Below are positions 1-9,380 of a DNA stretch of 19,943 nt, in pieces. A program made the position numbers and the translations under genes. This DNA comes from JAKFDI01 sp044508835. Lineage in GTDB: Bacteria > Pseudomonadota > Gammaproteobacteria > Burkholderiales > Burkholderiaceae_C. Position 1 is the stretch's first letter. Every line of letters starts with the position of its first letter. The stretch is taken from contig JBIQHD010000053.1 in assembly GCA_044508835.1 (NCBI GenBank), forward strand, positions 1 through 19,943. Reading direction: 5' to 3'. Under the pieces are notes generated by a model that saw only the letters and a list, made by a program, of their open reading frames with translations, searched no databases and was not told where the DNA came from.

Positions 1-55
<55 letters not shown>

Positions 56-72
56 TCTCGGGTCCCTCTCCC

Positions 73-93
73 GGCCGGCTTTTTGGGCCGACC
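73..93 (-). other. Hairpin in the tRNA-Ala leader
   Basis: GGCCGGC (73-79) and GCCGACC (87-93) can form a 7-bp stem with one G-U pair in the minus-strand transcript, around a 7-base A-rich loop. It lies between the tRNA promoter and the tRNA 5' end. There is no run of T after it on the minus strand, so it is unlikely to be a standard terminator for gltX. It might be a processing structure in the tRNA precursor; that is inference. Confidence 0.35.
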
Positions 94-126
94 GATCAAG
101 GTTCGCGCTGTTCAAGCGAGACCGCG

Positions 127-156
127 ATTATAGACAGAGTTTCAGACGTCCCGCAA
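127..156 (-). promoter_or_regulatory. Promoter for tRNA-Ala with GC-rich discriminator
   Basis: On the minus strand there is a perfect -10 hexamer TATAAT (127-132), preceded after an 18-base spacer by a weak -35 TTGCGG (151-156). Bases just after the -10 are CGCGG, a GC-rich discriminator as is typical of stable-RNA promoters under stringent control. The -35 and spacer overlap the 3' end of gltX (stop at 142-144), so the promoter sits inside the end of the upstream gene. Confidence 0.6.
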
Positions 157-1560
157 ACGCGCGAGCACTGTTTCGCGCGGGAACAGTTCCAGCACCGCAT
201 CGAGCGACGGCGTCTGCGCGCGGCCGCACACCAGCACGCGCACCGCATGCGCGAGCTGCGGCATCTTGAGCTGGTGCTCGCCGAGCGTTTCCTTGATCGC
301 CGCGGCGATCGACGGCTTGGACCACTCGGCCTGCGCGAGCCGCTCGCGCAGCGAGCGGACGGCCGGCCGCACCGCGTCGGTGACGTGCGCCTGCAGGTCC
401 TCGGCGCTCGGCTGCACCTCGGCGAAGTACATCGCGAGCCAGCCGGCCAGTTCGGCCACGGTGGCGCAGCGGTCCTTGAAGAGGCCGCACATCGCGTCGA
501 GGTTCGCCGCCTGCGAGGCGTCGATGCCGCGGCGCGCCAGCTGTTCGCGCAGCCGCTGCGCCAGCGCGTCGGCCGGCAGCGCTTTCAGGTAGTGCGCGTT
601 GACCCAGTTCAGCTTGGCCGCGTCCCACTGCGCCGGGCTCTTGGCCAGGTGCTGGCCGTCGAACCACGACACGAGCCGTTCGCGGCCGAAGAGCTCGTCG
701 TCGCCATGGCTCCAGCCCAGGCGCGCGAGGTAGTTCACCATCGCGTCGGGGAGGTAGCCGGCTTCCTCGTACTGCATCACGCTCACGGCGCCGTGGCGCT
801 TCGAGAGCTTCTCGCCGTCGGGGCCGAGGATCATCGGCACGTGGCCGTACTCGGGCAGCTCGGCGCCGAGCGCGCGCAGGATGTTGATCTGCCGCGGCGT
901 GTTGTTGACGTGGTCGTCGCCGCGGATGACGTGCGTGATCCGCATGTCGAGGTCGTCGACCACGACGCAGAAGTTGTAGGTGGGCGTGCCGATGTCGCCG
1001 TCCGCGCCCTCGCCCGCCGGCCGTGAGATGACGAGGTCGTCGAGCTCGCGGTTGGAGATGGTGATCGGGCCCTTGACCATGTCCACCCAGGTGACGTCGC
1101 CGTCCTGCGGGTTGCGGAAACGCACCACCGGCCGCACGCCGGCCGGCACCGGCGGCAGCGTCTTGCCGGGCTCGGGGCGCCAGCGGCCGTCGTAGCGGGG
1201 CTTCTCGCCGCGGGCGCGCTGCGCCTCGCGCATAGCGTCGAGCTCCTGGGGCGTGCAGTAGCAGCGGTAGGCCGTGCCGGCGCCCAGCATCTGCGCGATC
1301 ACCTCGCGGTAGCGCCCGATGCGCTGCATCTGGTAGTACGGCCCCTCGTCGTAGTCGAGCTGCAGCCAGTGCATCGCCGCGATGATCTGGTCGACGGCTT
1401 CCTGGGTGGAGCGCGCCTCGTCGGTGTCCTCGATGCGCAGGATGAACTCGCCGCCGTGGTGGCGTGCGAAGGCCCAGGAGAACAAGGCGGTGCGGGCCGT
1501 GCCGAGGTGCAGGAAGCCGGTAGGCGACGGGGCGATGCGGGTGCGGACTGTTCGTGTCAT
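142..1560 (-). CDS. gltX: Glutamate--tRNA ligase
   Basis: Charges tRNA-Glu with glutamate in the cytoplasm; class I aminoacyl-tRNA synthetase, 472 residues, normal length for the family. The N-terminus carries the class I HIGH-type signature PSPTGFLHLGT (residues 11-21), and the KMSKS-type loop is KLSKR (251-255). The acceptor-binding insertion has Cys100 and Cys102, but the positions that complete the zinc site in the E. coli enzyme (Cys125 and His127 there) are Trp127 and Pro129 here. The YDGRWRPEPGK segment resembles other betaproteobacterial GltX proteins, so this is likely a lineage trait. ATG start; stop TGA. It lies 36 bases after purF and is followed by tRNA-Ala. The upstream gap is too short to show a clear promoter, so it may be read with purF. 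Confidence 0.97.
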   Translation of the reverse strand: MTRTVRTRIAPSPTGFLHLGTARTALFSWAFARHHGGEFILRIEDTDEARSTQEAVDQIIAAMHWLQLDYDEGPYYQMQRIGRYREVIAQMLGAGTAYRCYCTPQELDAMREAQRARGEKPRYDGRWRPEPGKTLPPVPAGVRPVVRFRNPQDGDVTWVDMVKGPITISNRELDDLVISRPAGEGADGDIGTPTYNFCVVVDDLDMRITHVIRGDDHVNNTPRQINILRALGAELPEYGHVPMILGPDGEKLSKRHGAVSVMQYEEAGYLPDAMVNYLARLGWSHGDDELFGRERLVSWFDGQHLAKSPAQWDAAKLNWVNAHYLKALPADALAQRLREQLARRGIDASQAANLDAMCGLFKDRCATVAELAGWLAMYFAEVQPSAEDLQAHVTDAVRPAVRSLRERLAQAEWSKPSIAAAIKETLGEHQLKMPQLAHAVRVLVCGRAQTPSLDAVLELFPRETVLARLRDV

Positions 1561-1596
1561 CTCGGTGTTGGGAAGGTCGATTCGCGGGCGCGGCGC

Positions 1597-3123
<1,527 letters not shown>

Positions 3124-3165
3124 GGGAACTGCTCCAGAGTCAGGCCGAAAGCCGGGACGTGCGGC

Positions 3166-3666
3166 TCACGACGGAATGTGCTGCGAAACGGCCGGCGGCA
3201 GCAGCGGCTTCACCATCGCCAGGCCCTCGGCCAGCCAGGCGGCGCCGCGCGACTGCTGCCAGGCCGGCGATTGCCGCAGCGGCGTGAGCATCACGACCGA
3301 CGCCACCGCGAGCAGCAGCACCATGCCGCGCGCCGCGCCGAACACGGCGCCCAGCAGCCGGTCGACGCCGCTCAGCGGCGTGGCGCGCACCAGCATGCGC
3401 AGCACGCGCACCGCCAGCCCCCACACGATGAGCGCCAGGATGAACACGATGGCGAAGGCCGCCGCATGGTTGGCCGCCGACCCCGGCGTGCCGACCGGCA
3501 GCGACGGCGCGAGCTGCGGCGCGAGCCACTGCGCCGCGAAGTACGCCGCCACCCAGCCGAGCAGCGAGAGCACCTCGTAGATGAAGCCGCGCACGATGCC
3601 GACGACGATCGACAGCGCCAGCACGGCGAGCAATGCCCAGTCCACCCATGCGATGTCTGCCGTCAC
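3166..3666 (-). CDS. cvpA: CvpA family inner-membrane protein
   Basis: 166-residue membrane protein with about four hydrophobic segments (roughly 7-24, 29-48, 66-88 and 105-126) and the family-like stretch WALLAVLALSIVVGIVRGF near the N-terminus. E. coli CvpA is needed for colicin V production and is linked to envelope stress and bile tolerance; the biochemical function is not firmly settled. The assigned start is GTG at 3664-3666, seven bases after the stop of the SPOR-domain gene; no strong ribosome site is visible, so translation is probably coupled. Order dedD-cvpA-purF matches that in E. coli and Pseudomonas. Confidence 0.9.
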   Translation of the reverse strand: MTADIAWVDWALLAVLALSIVVGIVRGFIYEVLSLLGWVAAYFAAQWLAPQLAPSLPVGTPGSAANHAAAFAIVFILALIVWGLAVRVLRMLVRATPLSGVDRLLGAVFGAARGMVLLLAVASVVMLTPLRQSPAWQQSRGAAWLAEGLAMVKPLLPPAVSQHIPS

Positions 3667-3673
3667 GCCGCGG

Positions 3674-4414
3674 TCAAAGCGTCAGCACGACCGCGGACAG
3701 GCCGGCGGCCTTGGCCTTGGCGAGCGCCTTGTCCGCTTCCTCGCGCGAGGCGTAGGGGCCGGCGCGCACGCGGATGCGCTTGCCGGCGGCGGTGGCGACC
3801 TCCTGCGTGTAGGTCTTCAAGCCGAGCTTCTCGACCTTCTGGCGCATGGCGCCGGCGGACGCCGCGTCGGCGAAGGCGCCGACCTGGACCACGTAGCGCT
3901 CGCCGCCGGGCGCGGCCGGGTCGCGCTTGGCGCTGCGCCCTTCCAGCAGGGCCCGGGCACGGGCGGCCTCGGCGGCATCGGCGCGTGCGGCGGGCTTGGG
4001 CTCGGCGGGCGCGGGCGGCACCGCAACCGCCCTGGGCGGCGCGGCAGGCGCGGGCGGCGGCGCGGCGGGCGCCGGCGGCTCGGCGGGCGGTGCCGCGGCC
4101 GTCTCGGGCTCCGGCCTGGCGGGTTCGGTGCGCATCGGCTCGGCCGGTGGGGCGGCGTCGCGCGGCGCGGGCGGCGCCAGCGGCTCGACGCCGTCGCGGC
4201 GCGGGATCTCGATGGGGATGTCGACCGCGATCGGCCGCGGCTGGGTCTCGAACAGCAGCGGGAAGCCGACGATTCCCGCCAGCAGCAGCACCCCGGCGCC
4301 GACCAGGCGGCGGCGGGCGCGGGTGCGGGCCTGTTGCACCGCATCGGGCGAACCGCGTTCGGCTGCCTCGGGTGTCGCGGCGGCCTTGCTTCTGAAGATG
4401 GAGGACAGTCCCAT
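3674..4414 (-). CDS. dedD: SPOR-domain cell-division protein, DedD-like
   Basis: Predicted 246-residue protein with a short cytoplasmic N-terminus, one transmembrane segment (about residues 36-55, LVGAGVLLLAGIVGFPLLF), a long Pro/Ala-rich periplasmic linker (about 60-165) and a C-terminal SPOR domain (about 171-246, starting YVVQVGAFADA, with RIRVRAGPY in the middle). SPOR domains bind denuded septal peptidoglycan, so a role at the division septum is inferred. The start chosen is ATG at 4412-4414 (MGLSSIF). An in-frame TTG at 4421-4423 would overlap the folC stop, but neither start has a clear ribosome site. The folC-dedD-cvpA-purF order supports the DedD name. Confidence 0.88.
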   Translation of the reverse strand: MGLSSIFRSKAAATPEAAERGSPDAVQQARTRARRRLVGAGVLLLAGIVGFPLLFETQPRPIAVDIPIEIPRRDGVEPLAPPAPRDAAPPAEPMRTEPARPEPETAAAPPAEPPAPAAPPPAPAAPPRAVAVPPAPAEPKPAARADAAEAARARALLEGRSAKRDPAAPGGERYVVQVGAFADAASAGAMRQKVEKLGLKTYTQEVATAAGKRIRVRAGPYASREEADKALAKAKAAGLSAVVLTL

Positions 4415-4419
4415 GCGGA

Positions 4420-5742
4420 TCAACCGGCGTGCGGCGCGCCCAATCGCGGCAGGCCCGCCTTCAGCACACCGCCGACGGTGGAGAAGGAACCGAAGACGAC
4501 GATTCTATCAGCGGGGTCCGCGGCGGCCAGGGCCGCGGCGAGCGCTTCCGACGGCTGCGCATGGCACTGCACGGCGTCGGCGCCGGGCACGCGCAGCGGC
4601 TGCGCGGCGAAGATGGCCTGCAGTTCGCGCGCCGTCGCCGCGCGGCCGGTGCGCGCGCCCGGCAGGTCGGTGAAGTGCCAGTGGTCGACGAGCGGCGCGA
4701 CGTGCGCGAGCATGCCCGCGATGTCCTTGTCGCGCATGGCGCCGAACACCGCGTGCGTGCGCGGGAAGAAGCCCATCTGGTCGAGGTTCTGCGCCAGCGC
4801 CGCCACCGCGTGCGGGTTGTGCGCCACGTCGAGCACCAGCGCCGGCTGGCCCGGCACGATCTGGAAGCGCCCCGGCAGCGCCACCAGCGACAGGCCGTTG
4901 CGCACTTCCTGGGCCGTGACGGGCACGCGATCGCGCAGCGCCTCGAAGGCGGCCAGCGCGCCCGAGGCATTGAGCAGCTGGTTGGCGCCCCGCAGCGCCG
5001 GGTAGGCCAGCGAATTGAAGCGGCGGTGGCGCCCGGCCCAGGACCACTGCTGGCGGTCGCCGGCGTAGTTGAAGTCGCGCCCGAAGAGCCACAGGTCGGC
5101 GCCGACCTGCTCCGCCGCCTCGGCGAGGCTCGCCGGCGGCACCGGGTCGCACACGATCACCGGCTTGCCGGCGCGCATGATGCCGGCCTTCTCGCGGCCG
5201 ATGGACTCGCGGTCGGGGCCGAGGTACTCGACGTGGTCGATCGCGATGCTGGTGATCACGGCGCAGTCGGCATCGAAGGCGTTCACCGCGTCGAGCCGGC
5301 CGCCGAGGCCGACCTCGAGGATCACCAGGTCCAGCGGCGCCTGCGACAGGAGCCGCGCGATGGCGAGCGTGGTGAACTCGAACTGGGTGAGGCTCGTGTC
5401 GCCGCGCGCCCGCTCCACCGCCTCGAAGTGCGGCACCAGCGCCTCGGCGGCCACCACCTCGCCGTTGACGCGGCAGCGCTCCTCGAAGTGCACCAGGTGC
5501 GGCTTGGCGTAGAGCCCGACGCGGTAGCCCGCCTGCAGCGCGATGGCCTCGAGCATGGCGCAGGTCGAGCCCTTGCCGTTGGTGCCGGCGACGGCGATCA
5601 CCGGCGCGTCGAAGGCGATGCCCAGCCGCCGCCGGACCTCGACGGCGCGGTCGAGCGTCATGTCGATCTCGGTCGGGTGGATGCGCTCGCAATGGGCGAG
5701 CCAGTCGTCGAGCGTGCGCGGTGCGGCGTCGGGGGTGGGCAT
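4420..5742 (-). CDS. folC: Bifunctional dihydrofolate synthase / folylpolyglutamate synthase
   Basis: Adds glutamate to dihydropteroate and then further glutamates to folates; Mur-ligase-type ATP-dependent enzyme, 440 residues, normal length. The P-loop GTNGKGST is at residues 53-60. Further Mur-ligase features are ILEVGLGGRLDAVN and VITSIAIDHVEYLG in the central domain, and LVLDVAHNPHA in the C-terminal domain. ATG start at 5740-5742. The 33 bases between the upstream terminator and this start carry no recognisable Shine-Dalgarno sequence. The gene ends six bases before the preferred dedD ATG. Confidence 0.96.
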   Translation of the reverse strand: MPTPDAAPRTLDDWLAHCERIHPTEIDMTLDRAVEVRRRLGIAFDAPVIAVAGTNGKGSTCAMLEAIALQAGYRVGLYAKPHLVHFEERCRVNGEVVAAEALVPHFEAVERARGDTSLTQFEFTTLAIARLLSQAPLDLVILEVGLGGRLDAVNAFDADCAVITSIAIDHVEYLGPDRESIGREKAGIMRAGKPVIVCDPVPPASLAEAAEQVGADLWLFGRDFNYAGDRQQWSWAGRHRRFNSLAYPALRGANQLLNASGALAAFEALRDRVPVTAQEVRNGLSLVALPGRFQIVPGQPALVLDVAHNPHAVAALAQNLDQMGFFPRTHAVFGAMRDKDIAGMLAHVAPLVDHWHFTDLPGARTGRAATARELQAIFAAQPLRVPGADAVQCHAQPSEALAAALAAADPADRIVVFGSFSTVGGVLKAGLPRLGAPHAG

Positions 5743-5759
5743 GTCGGCTGCGGTGAAGG

Positions 5760-5792
5760 GAATGGAAACGAAGAAGGCGGCCGAAGCCGCCT
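5760..5792 (-). terminator. Intrinsic terminator between accD and folC
   Basis: In the minus-strand transcript a 7-bp stem AGGCGGC/GCCGCCT (5775-5792) closes on a UUCG tetraloop, one of the most stable loops known, and is followed by a T-rich stretch TTCTTCGTTTCC. It begins 24 bases after the accD stop codon and ends 33 bases before the folC start. It should end or reduce transcripts from the fimV-trp-accD unit. Confidence 0.7.
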
Positions 5793-5815
5793 CTCGAACG
5801 ATGGCGGCCGCGTCC

Positions 5816-6688
5816 TCAGGCCACCGCGTCGGCGCTCTGCCGCTGCAGCATCGCCACGAGTCGGGCCACCGTGGGGCGCAGCTCGCGGCGGTCGACGATC
5901 ATGTCGACGGCGCCCTTCTGCATCAGGAACTCGGCGCGCTGGAAGCCCTCTGGCAGCTTCTCGCGCACGGTGTTCTCGATCACGCGCGGGCCGGCGAAGC
6001 CGATGAGCGCCTTGGGCTCGGCGATCACCACGTCGCCCACGAAGGCGAAACCGGCCGACACGCCGCCCATGGTCGGGTCGGTCAGCACGCTGATGTAGGG
6101 CAGCTTCGCCTTCGCCAGGTGCGTGAGCGCGGCGTTGGTCTTGGCCATCTGCATCAGGCTCAGCAGGCCTTCCTGCATGCGCGCGCCGCCGGTGGCGGCG
6201 AAGCTGACGAAGGGCACGCGCTGCTCCAGGGCCGTCTGCACGCCGCGCACGAAGCGCTCGCCGACGACGGAGCCCATCGAGCCGCCCATGAAGTCGAACT
6301 CGAAGCAGGCCACGACCAGCGGCACGCTCATCACCGCGCCGCCCATCACGACCAGGGCGTCGGTCTCGCCGGTGGATTCGAGCGCTTCCTTCAGGCGGTC
6401 GGGGTACTTCTTGCTGTCGCGGAACTTGAGCGCGTCGACGGGCAGGATCTCCTGGCCGATCTCGTAGCGGCCCTCGGCGTCGAGGAAGCTGTCGATGCGC
6501 GCGCGCGCGCCGATGCGGTGGTGGTGGGCGCACTTCGGGCAGACGTTGAGGTTCTGCTCGAGGTCGGTCTTGTAGAGCACCGTCTCGCACGACGGGCACT
6601 TGATCCACAGCCCGCCCGGGATCTGGCGGCGCTCGCTCGGATCGGTCTGCTGGATCTTCGGGGGCAACAGTTTCTCGAGCCAGCTCAT
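5816..6688 (-). CDS. accD: Acetyl-CoA carboxylase carboxyltransferase subunit beta
   Basis: Beta subunit of the carboxyltransferase that, with AccA, moves the carboxyl group from biotin on AccB to acetyl-CoA to make malonyl-CoA for fatty acids. 290 residues. The N-terminal zinc ribbon has Cys31, Cys34, Cys50 and Cys53 (CPSC...CPKC), followed by the crotonase-like carboxyltransferase fold with FAATGGARMQEG and GGVSAGFAFVGD. Its ATG overlaps the trpA stop (ATGA). A strong Shine-Dalgarno AAGGAG (6696-6701) lies seven bases upstream, inside the end of trpA. The link with trp genes and folC is conserved in many proteobacteria. Confidence 0.98.
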   Translation of the reverse strand: MSWLEKLLPPKIQQTDPSERRQIPGGLWIKCPSCETVLYKTDLEQNLNVCPKCAHHHRIGARARIDSFLDAEGRYEIGQEILPVDALKFRDSKKYPDRLKEALESTGETDALVVMGGAVMSVPLVVACFEFDFMGGSMGSVVGERFVRGVQTALEQRVPFVSFAATGGARMQEGLLSLMQMAKTNAALTHLAKAKLPYISVLTDPTMGGVSAGFAFVGDVVIAEPKALIGFAGPRVIENTVREKLPEGFQRAEFLMQKGAVDMIVDRRELRPTVARLVAMLQRQSADAVA

Positions 6689-7500
6689 GCGGATGCTCCT
6701 TGCAGGGAATCGAGGGCGGCGCGGATCTCGCCGATGAAGGCGCCCAGCGCACGGGCCGCATTGTCGCGCGGCTCGCGTTCCAGCAACTGGACCAGGGCCG
6801 TGCCGATCACGACCGCGTCGGCCACCGCGCCGACGGCCTTGGCCGACGCCGCGTCGCGGATGCCGAAGCCGACGCCCACGGGCACCGGCACGTGCGACTT
6901 GATGCGCGGGACCATCGCAGCCACGGATGCGGTGTCGAGGTGGCCGGCGCCGGTCACGCCCTTGAGCGACACGTAGTACACGTAGCCGCTGCCGATGCGG
7001 CCGACCTGCTTCATGCGCTCATCGGTGGACGTCGGCGCGAGCAGGAAGATCGGGTCGAGTTCCACCCGGCGCAATGCCGCGGCAAAGACTTCGCTCTCCT
7101 CAGGCGGGTAGTCGACCACCAGCACGCCATCGACACCAGCGGCCTTGGCGTCGCGCACGAAGGCGTCCACGCCATAGCGCTCGACCGGGTTCGCATAGCC
7201 CATCAGCACGACCGGCGTGGTGTCGTTCGTCTCGCGGAAGCGGCGCACGAAGCCGAGCACCTGCGCGAGACCGACACCCTTGGCCAGCGCGCGCTCGCCG
7301 GCGCGCTGGATCACGGGGCCGTCGGCCATGGGGTCGGAGAACGGCACGCCGAGCTCGATCACGTCGCAGCCGGCGTTCGCCAGCACGTGCATCAGTTCGA
7401 CGGTGTCGTCCGGCTCGGGGTCGCCCGAGGTGATGTAGGGAATCAGCGCCTTGCGGCCGCTGGCGGCCAGGGCCTCGAAGGTGGCGGCGATGCGGCTCAT
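6685..7500 (-). CDS. trpA: Tryptophan synthase alpha subunit
   Basis: Cleaves indole-3-glycerol phosphate to indole and glyceraldehyde 3-phosphate; the indole is channelled to TrpB. 271 residues. The catalytic pair Glu49 (VIELGVPFSDP) and Asp60 (MADGP) are both present at the same numbers as in the Salmonella enzyme. The ATG at 7498-7500 overlaps the trpB stop as ATGA, with Shine-Dalgarno AAGGAGG (7505-7511) four bases upstream. The frame stays open far upstream across trpB, but that part does not look like TrpA. The stop overlaps the accD start by four bases. Confidence 0.98.
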   Translation of the reverse strand: MSRIAATFEALAASGRKALIPYITSGDPEPDDTVELMHVLANAGCDVIELGVPFSDPMADGPVIQRAGERALAKGVGLAQVLGFVRRFRETNDTTPVVLMGYANPVERYGVDAFVRDAKAAGVDGVLVVDYPPEESEVFAAALRRVELDPIFLLAPTSTDERMKQVGRIGSGYVYYVSLKGVTGAGHLDTASVAAMVPRIKSHVPVPVGVGFGIRDAASAKAVGAVADAVVIGTALVQLLEREPRDNAARALGAFIGEIRAALDSLQGASA

Positions 7501-8714
7501 TGCGCCTCCTTCGCCGCGGCGTCGGCGCCCGACAGCGCGGCCACGGTGCCGATGTCCTTGTCGCCGCGGCCGGACAGGTTCACGAGCAGGATCTGGTCGC
7601 TGCGCATCGTCGGCGCGAGCTTGATGGCATGGGCCACCGCATGGCTCGATTCGAGCGCCGGGATGATGCCCTCGGTGCGGCACAGTCGGTGGAATGCGGC
7701 GAGCGCCTCGTCGTCGGTGATGCCGACGTACTCGGCACGGCCGATGTCGTTCAGGTAGGCATGCTCGGGGCCGACGCCGGGGTAGTCGAGGCCGGCCGAG
7801 ATCGAGTGCGTCTCGGTGATCTGGCCGTTGGCGTCCTGCAGCAGGTAGGTGCGGTTGCCGTGCAGCACGCCGGGCGTGCCGCGCTGGATCGAGGCCGCAT
7901 GCCGGTTCGTCGACAGGCCCTCGCCCGCCGCCTCGACGCCGATCAGCCGCACGCCCTCGTGCTCGATGTACGGATAGAAGATGCCCATCGCGTTGCTGCC
8001 GCCGCCCACGCAGGCGATGACGGCGTCCGGCTGGCGGCCGGCCATCTCGGGCATCTGCACCAGGCATTCGTCGCCGATCACGCGCTGGAAGTCGCGCACC
8101 ATGGCCGGGTACGGGTGCGGCCCGGCCACCGTGCCGATGATGTAGAAGGTGTTCTCGACGTTCGTCACCCAGTCGCGCAGCGCCTCGTTGAGCGCGTCCT
8201 TCAGCGTCTTGGAGCCGCTTTCCACCGGCACCACGCGCGCGCCGAGCAGGTTCATGCGGTAGACGTTGGGCGCCTGGCGCTTCACGTCCTCGCTGCCCAT
8301 GTAGACGACGCACTCCATGCCGTAGCGGGCGCAGATGGTGGCCGTGGCCACGCCGTGCTGGCCCGCGCCCGTCTCGGCGATGACGCGCGGCTTGCCCATG
8401 CGGCGGGCGAGCAGCGCCTGCCCGATGGTGTTGTTCACCTTGTGGGCGCCGGTGTGGTTGAGATCCTCGCGCTTGAGGTAGATCTGCGCGCCGCCGAGTT
8501 CGCGGCTCAGCCGCGCCGCGTGGTAGATCGGGCTCGGCCGGCCCACGAAATGTGCGAGCTCGGAATCGAACTCGGCCTTGAAGGCCGGGTCGCGCTGCGC
8601 CTCGGCGTAGGCCGCCTTGAGCTCGTCGAGCGCGTGGATCAGGGTTTCGGCGACGAAGGTGCCGCCATAGGGGCCGAAATGCCCCCGGACATCGGGTTGC
8701 TGGTAGTTCGACAT
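7497..8714 (-). CDS. trpB: Tryptophan synthase beta subunit
   Basis: PLP enzyme that joins indole and serine to give tryptophan, forming the alpha2-beta2 complex with TrpA. 405 residues. The PLP lysine is Lys92 in LNHTGAHKVN; the AETGAGQHGVATA loop and the phosphate-binding GGGSNAMG are present. This is the standard TrpB1 type with the usual N-terminal GHFGPYGGTFVAETL. ATG start at 8712-8714, 12 bases after trpF, with only a weak ribosome site. No trp leader peptide or attenuator is visible upstream of trpF or trpB. Confidence 0.98.
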   Translation of the reverse strand: MSNYQQPDVRGHFGPYGGTFVAETLIHALDELKAAYAEAQRDPAFKAEFDSELAHFVGRPSPIYHAARLSRELGGAQIYLKREDLNHTGAHKVNNTIGQALLARRMGKPRVIAETGAGQHGVATATICARYGMECVVYMGSEDVKRQAPNVYRMNLLGARVVPVESGSKTLKDALNEALRDWVTNVENTFYIIGTVAGPHPYPAMVRDFQRVIGDECLVQMPEMAGRQPDAVIACVGGGSNAMGIFYPYIEHEGVRLIGVEAAGEGLSTNRHAASIQRGTPGVLHGNRTYLLQDANGQITETHSISAGLDYPGVGPEHAYLNDIGRAEYVGITDDEALAAFHRLCRTEGIIPALESSHAVAHAIKLAPTMRSDQILLVNLSGRGDKDIGTVAALSGADAAAKEAQ

Positions 8715-8726
8715 GCAGGATTCTCG

Positions 8727-9371
8727 TCAGGTGCCAAGGTCGGCAATGCGGGCGTCCGCCTCTTGCACTGCCTCGCAGAACCGGCGGATGGCCGCGGCAT
8801 CCTTGATGCCCTTGGCCGACTCCACGCCGGAACTCACGTCAACGGCCCAAGGCCGCACCTGGAGAATGCCGTCGGTCACATTTCCGGCATGCAATCCACC
8901 AGACAAAACGACTGGAGAGCGCACGTCTGGAGGAATGAGTGACCAATCGAAGACCTTTCCACCGCCGCCATAGCCCTCGACATGGGCATCGAGCAGCAGC
9001 GCTTGCGCATCGGCGTAGCGAGCTTCGAAGTCTAGCAAATCGAGGCCCGGCCCCATGCGGGCCGCCCGCAGGTAGGGCCTTGCGGCGGCGCGGCAGTCCT
9101 GCGGCGTCTCGTCGCCGTGGAACTGCAGCACGAGGTGGGGAATGGCCTGCGCCGCCGCCGCGATCTCGTCGGGCGAGGCGTTGACGAACAGCGCCACCGG
9201 CGTGACGAAGGGCGGCAGGCCGCGCGCCAGTTCCGCCGCGCGCCGCGCGCCGACGAAGCGCGGGCTCTTCGGGTACATCACGAAGCCGATCGCGTCGGCC
9301 CCGGCGTCCACCGCGGCGTCGACGTCGCCCTCGCGGGTCAGGCCGCAGATCTTGATGCGGGTGCGTGGCAT
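8727..9371 (-). CDS. trpF: Phosphoribosylanthranilate isomerase
   Basis: Third step of tryptophan synthesis from chorismate: Amadori rearrangement of phosphoribosylanthranilate to CdRP. 214 residues in a TIM barrel. Catalytic Cys9 lies in KICGLT, and the catalytic Asp lies in VDVSSGVES near residue 178; phosphate-binding VVLSGGLHAGNV is also present. ATG start nine bases after the truA stop, so likely coupled. The middle of the gene (about 8880-9040) uses more A/T-ending codons than the rest, while the protein stays intact. In this arrangement trpF stands with trpB and trpA, away from trpE, trpG, trpD and trpC. Confidence 0.97.
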   Translation of the reverse strand: MPRTRIKICGLTREGDVDAAVDAGADAIGFVMYPKSPRFVGARRAAELARGLPPFVTPVALFVNASPDEIAAAAQAIPHLVLQFHGDETPQDCRAAARPYLRAARMGPGLDLLDFEARYADAQALLLDAHVEGYGGGGKVFDWSLIPPDVRSPVVLSGGLHAGNVTDGILQVRPWAVDVSSGVESAKGIKDAAAIRRFCEAVQEADARIADLGT

Positions 9372-9380
9372 GGCAAGGGC

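Noticed and set aside
6497..6509. Alternating GCGCGC run in accD as a possible Z-DNA or repeat element
   Set aside because: Short and explained by Arg-Ala-Arg codons at this GC content.
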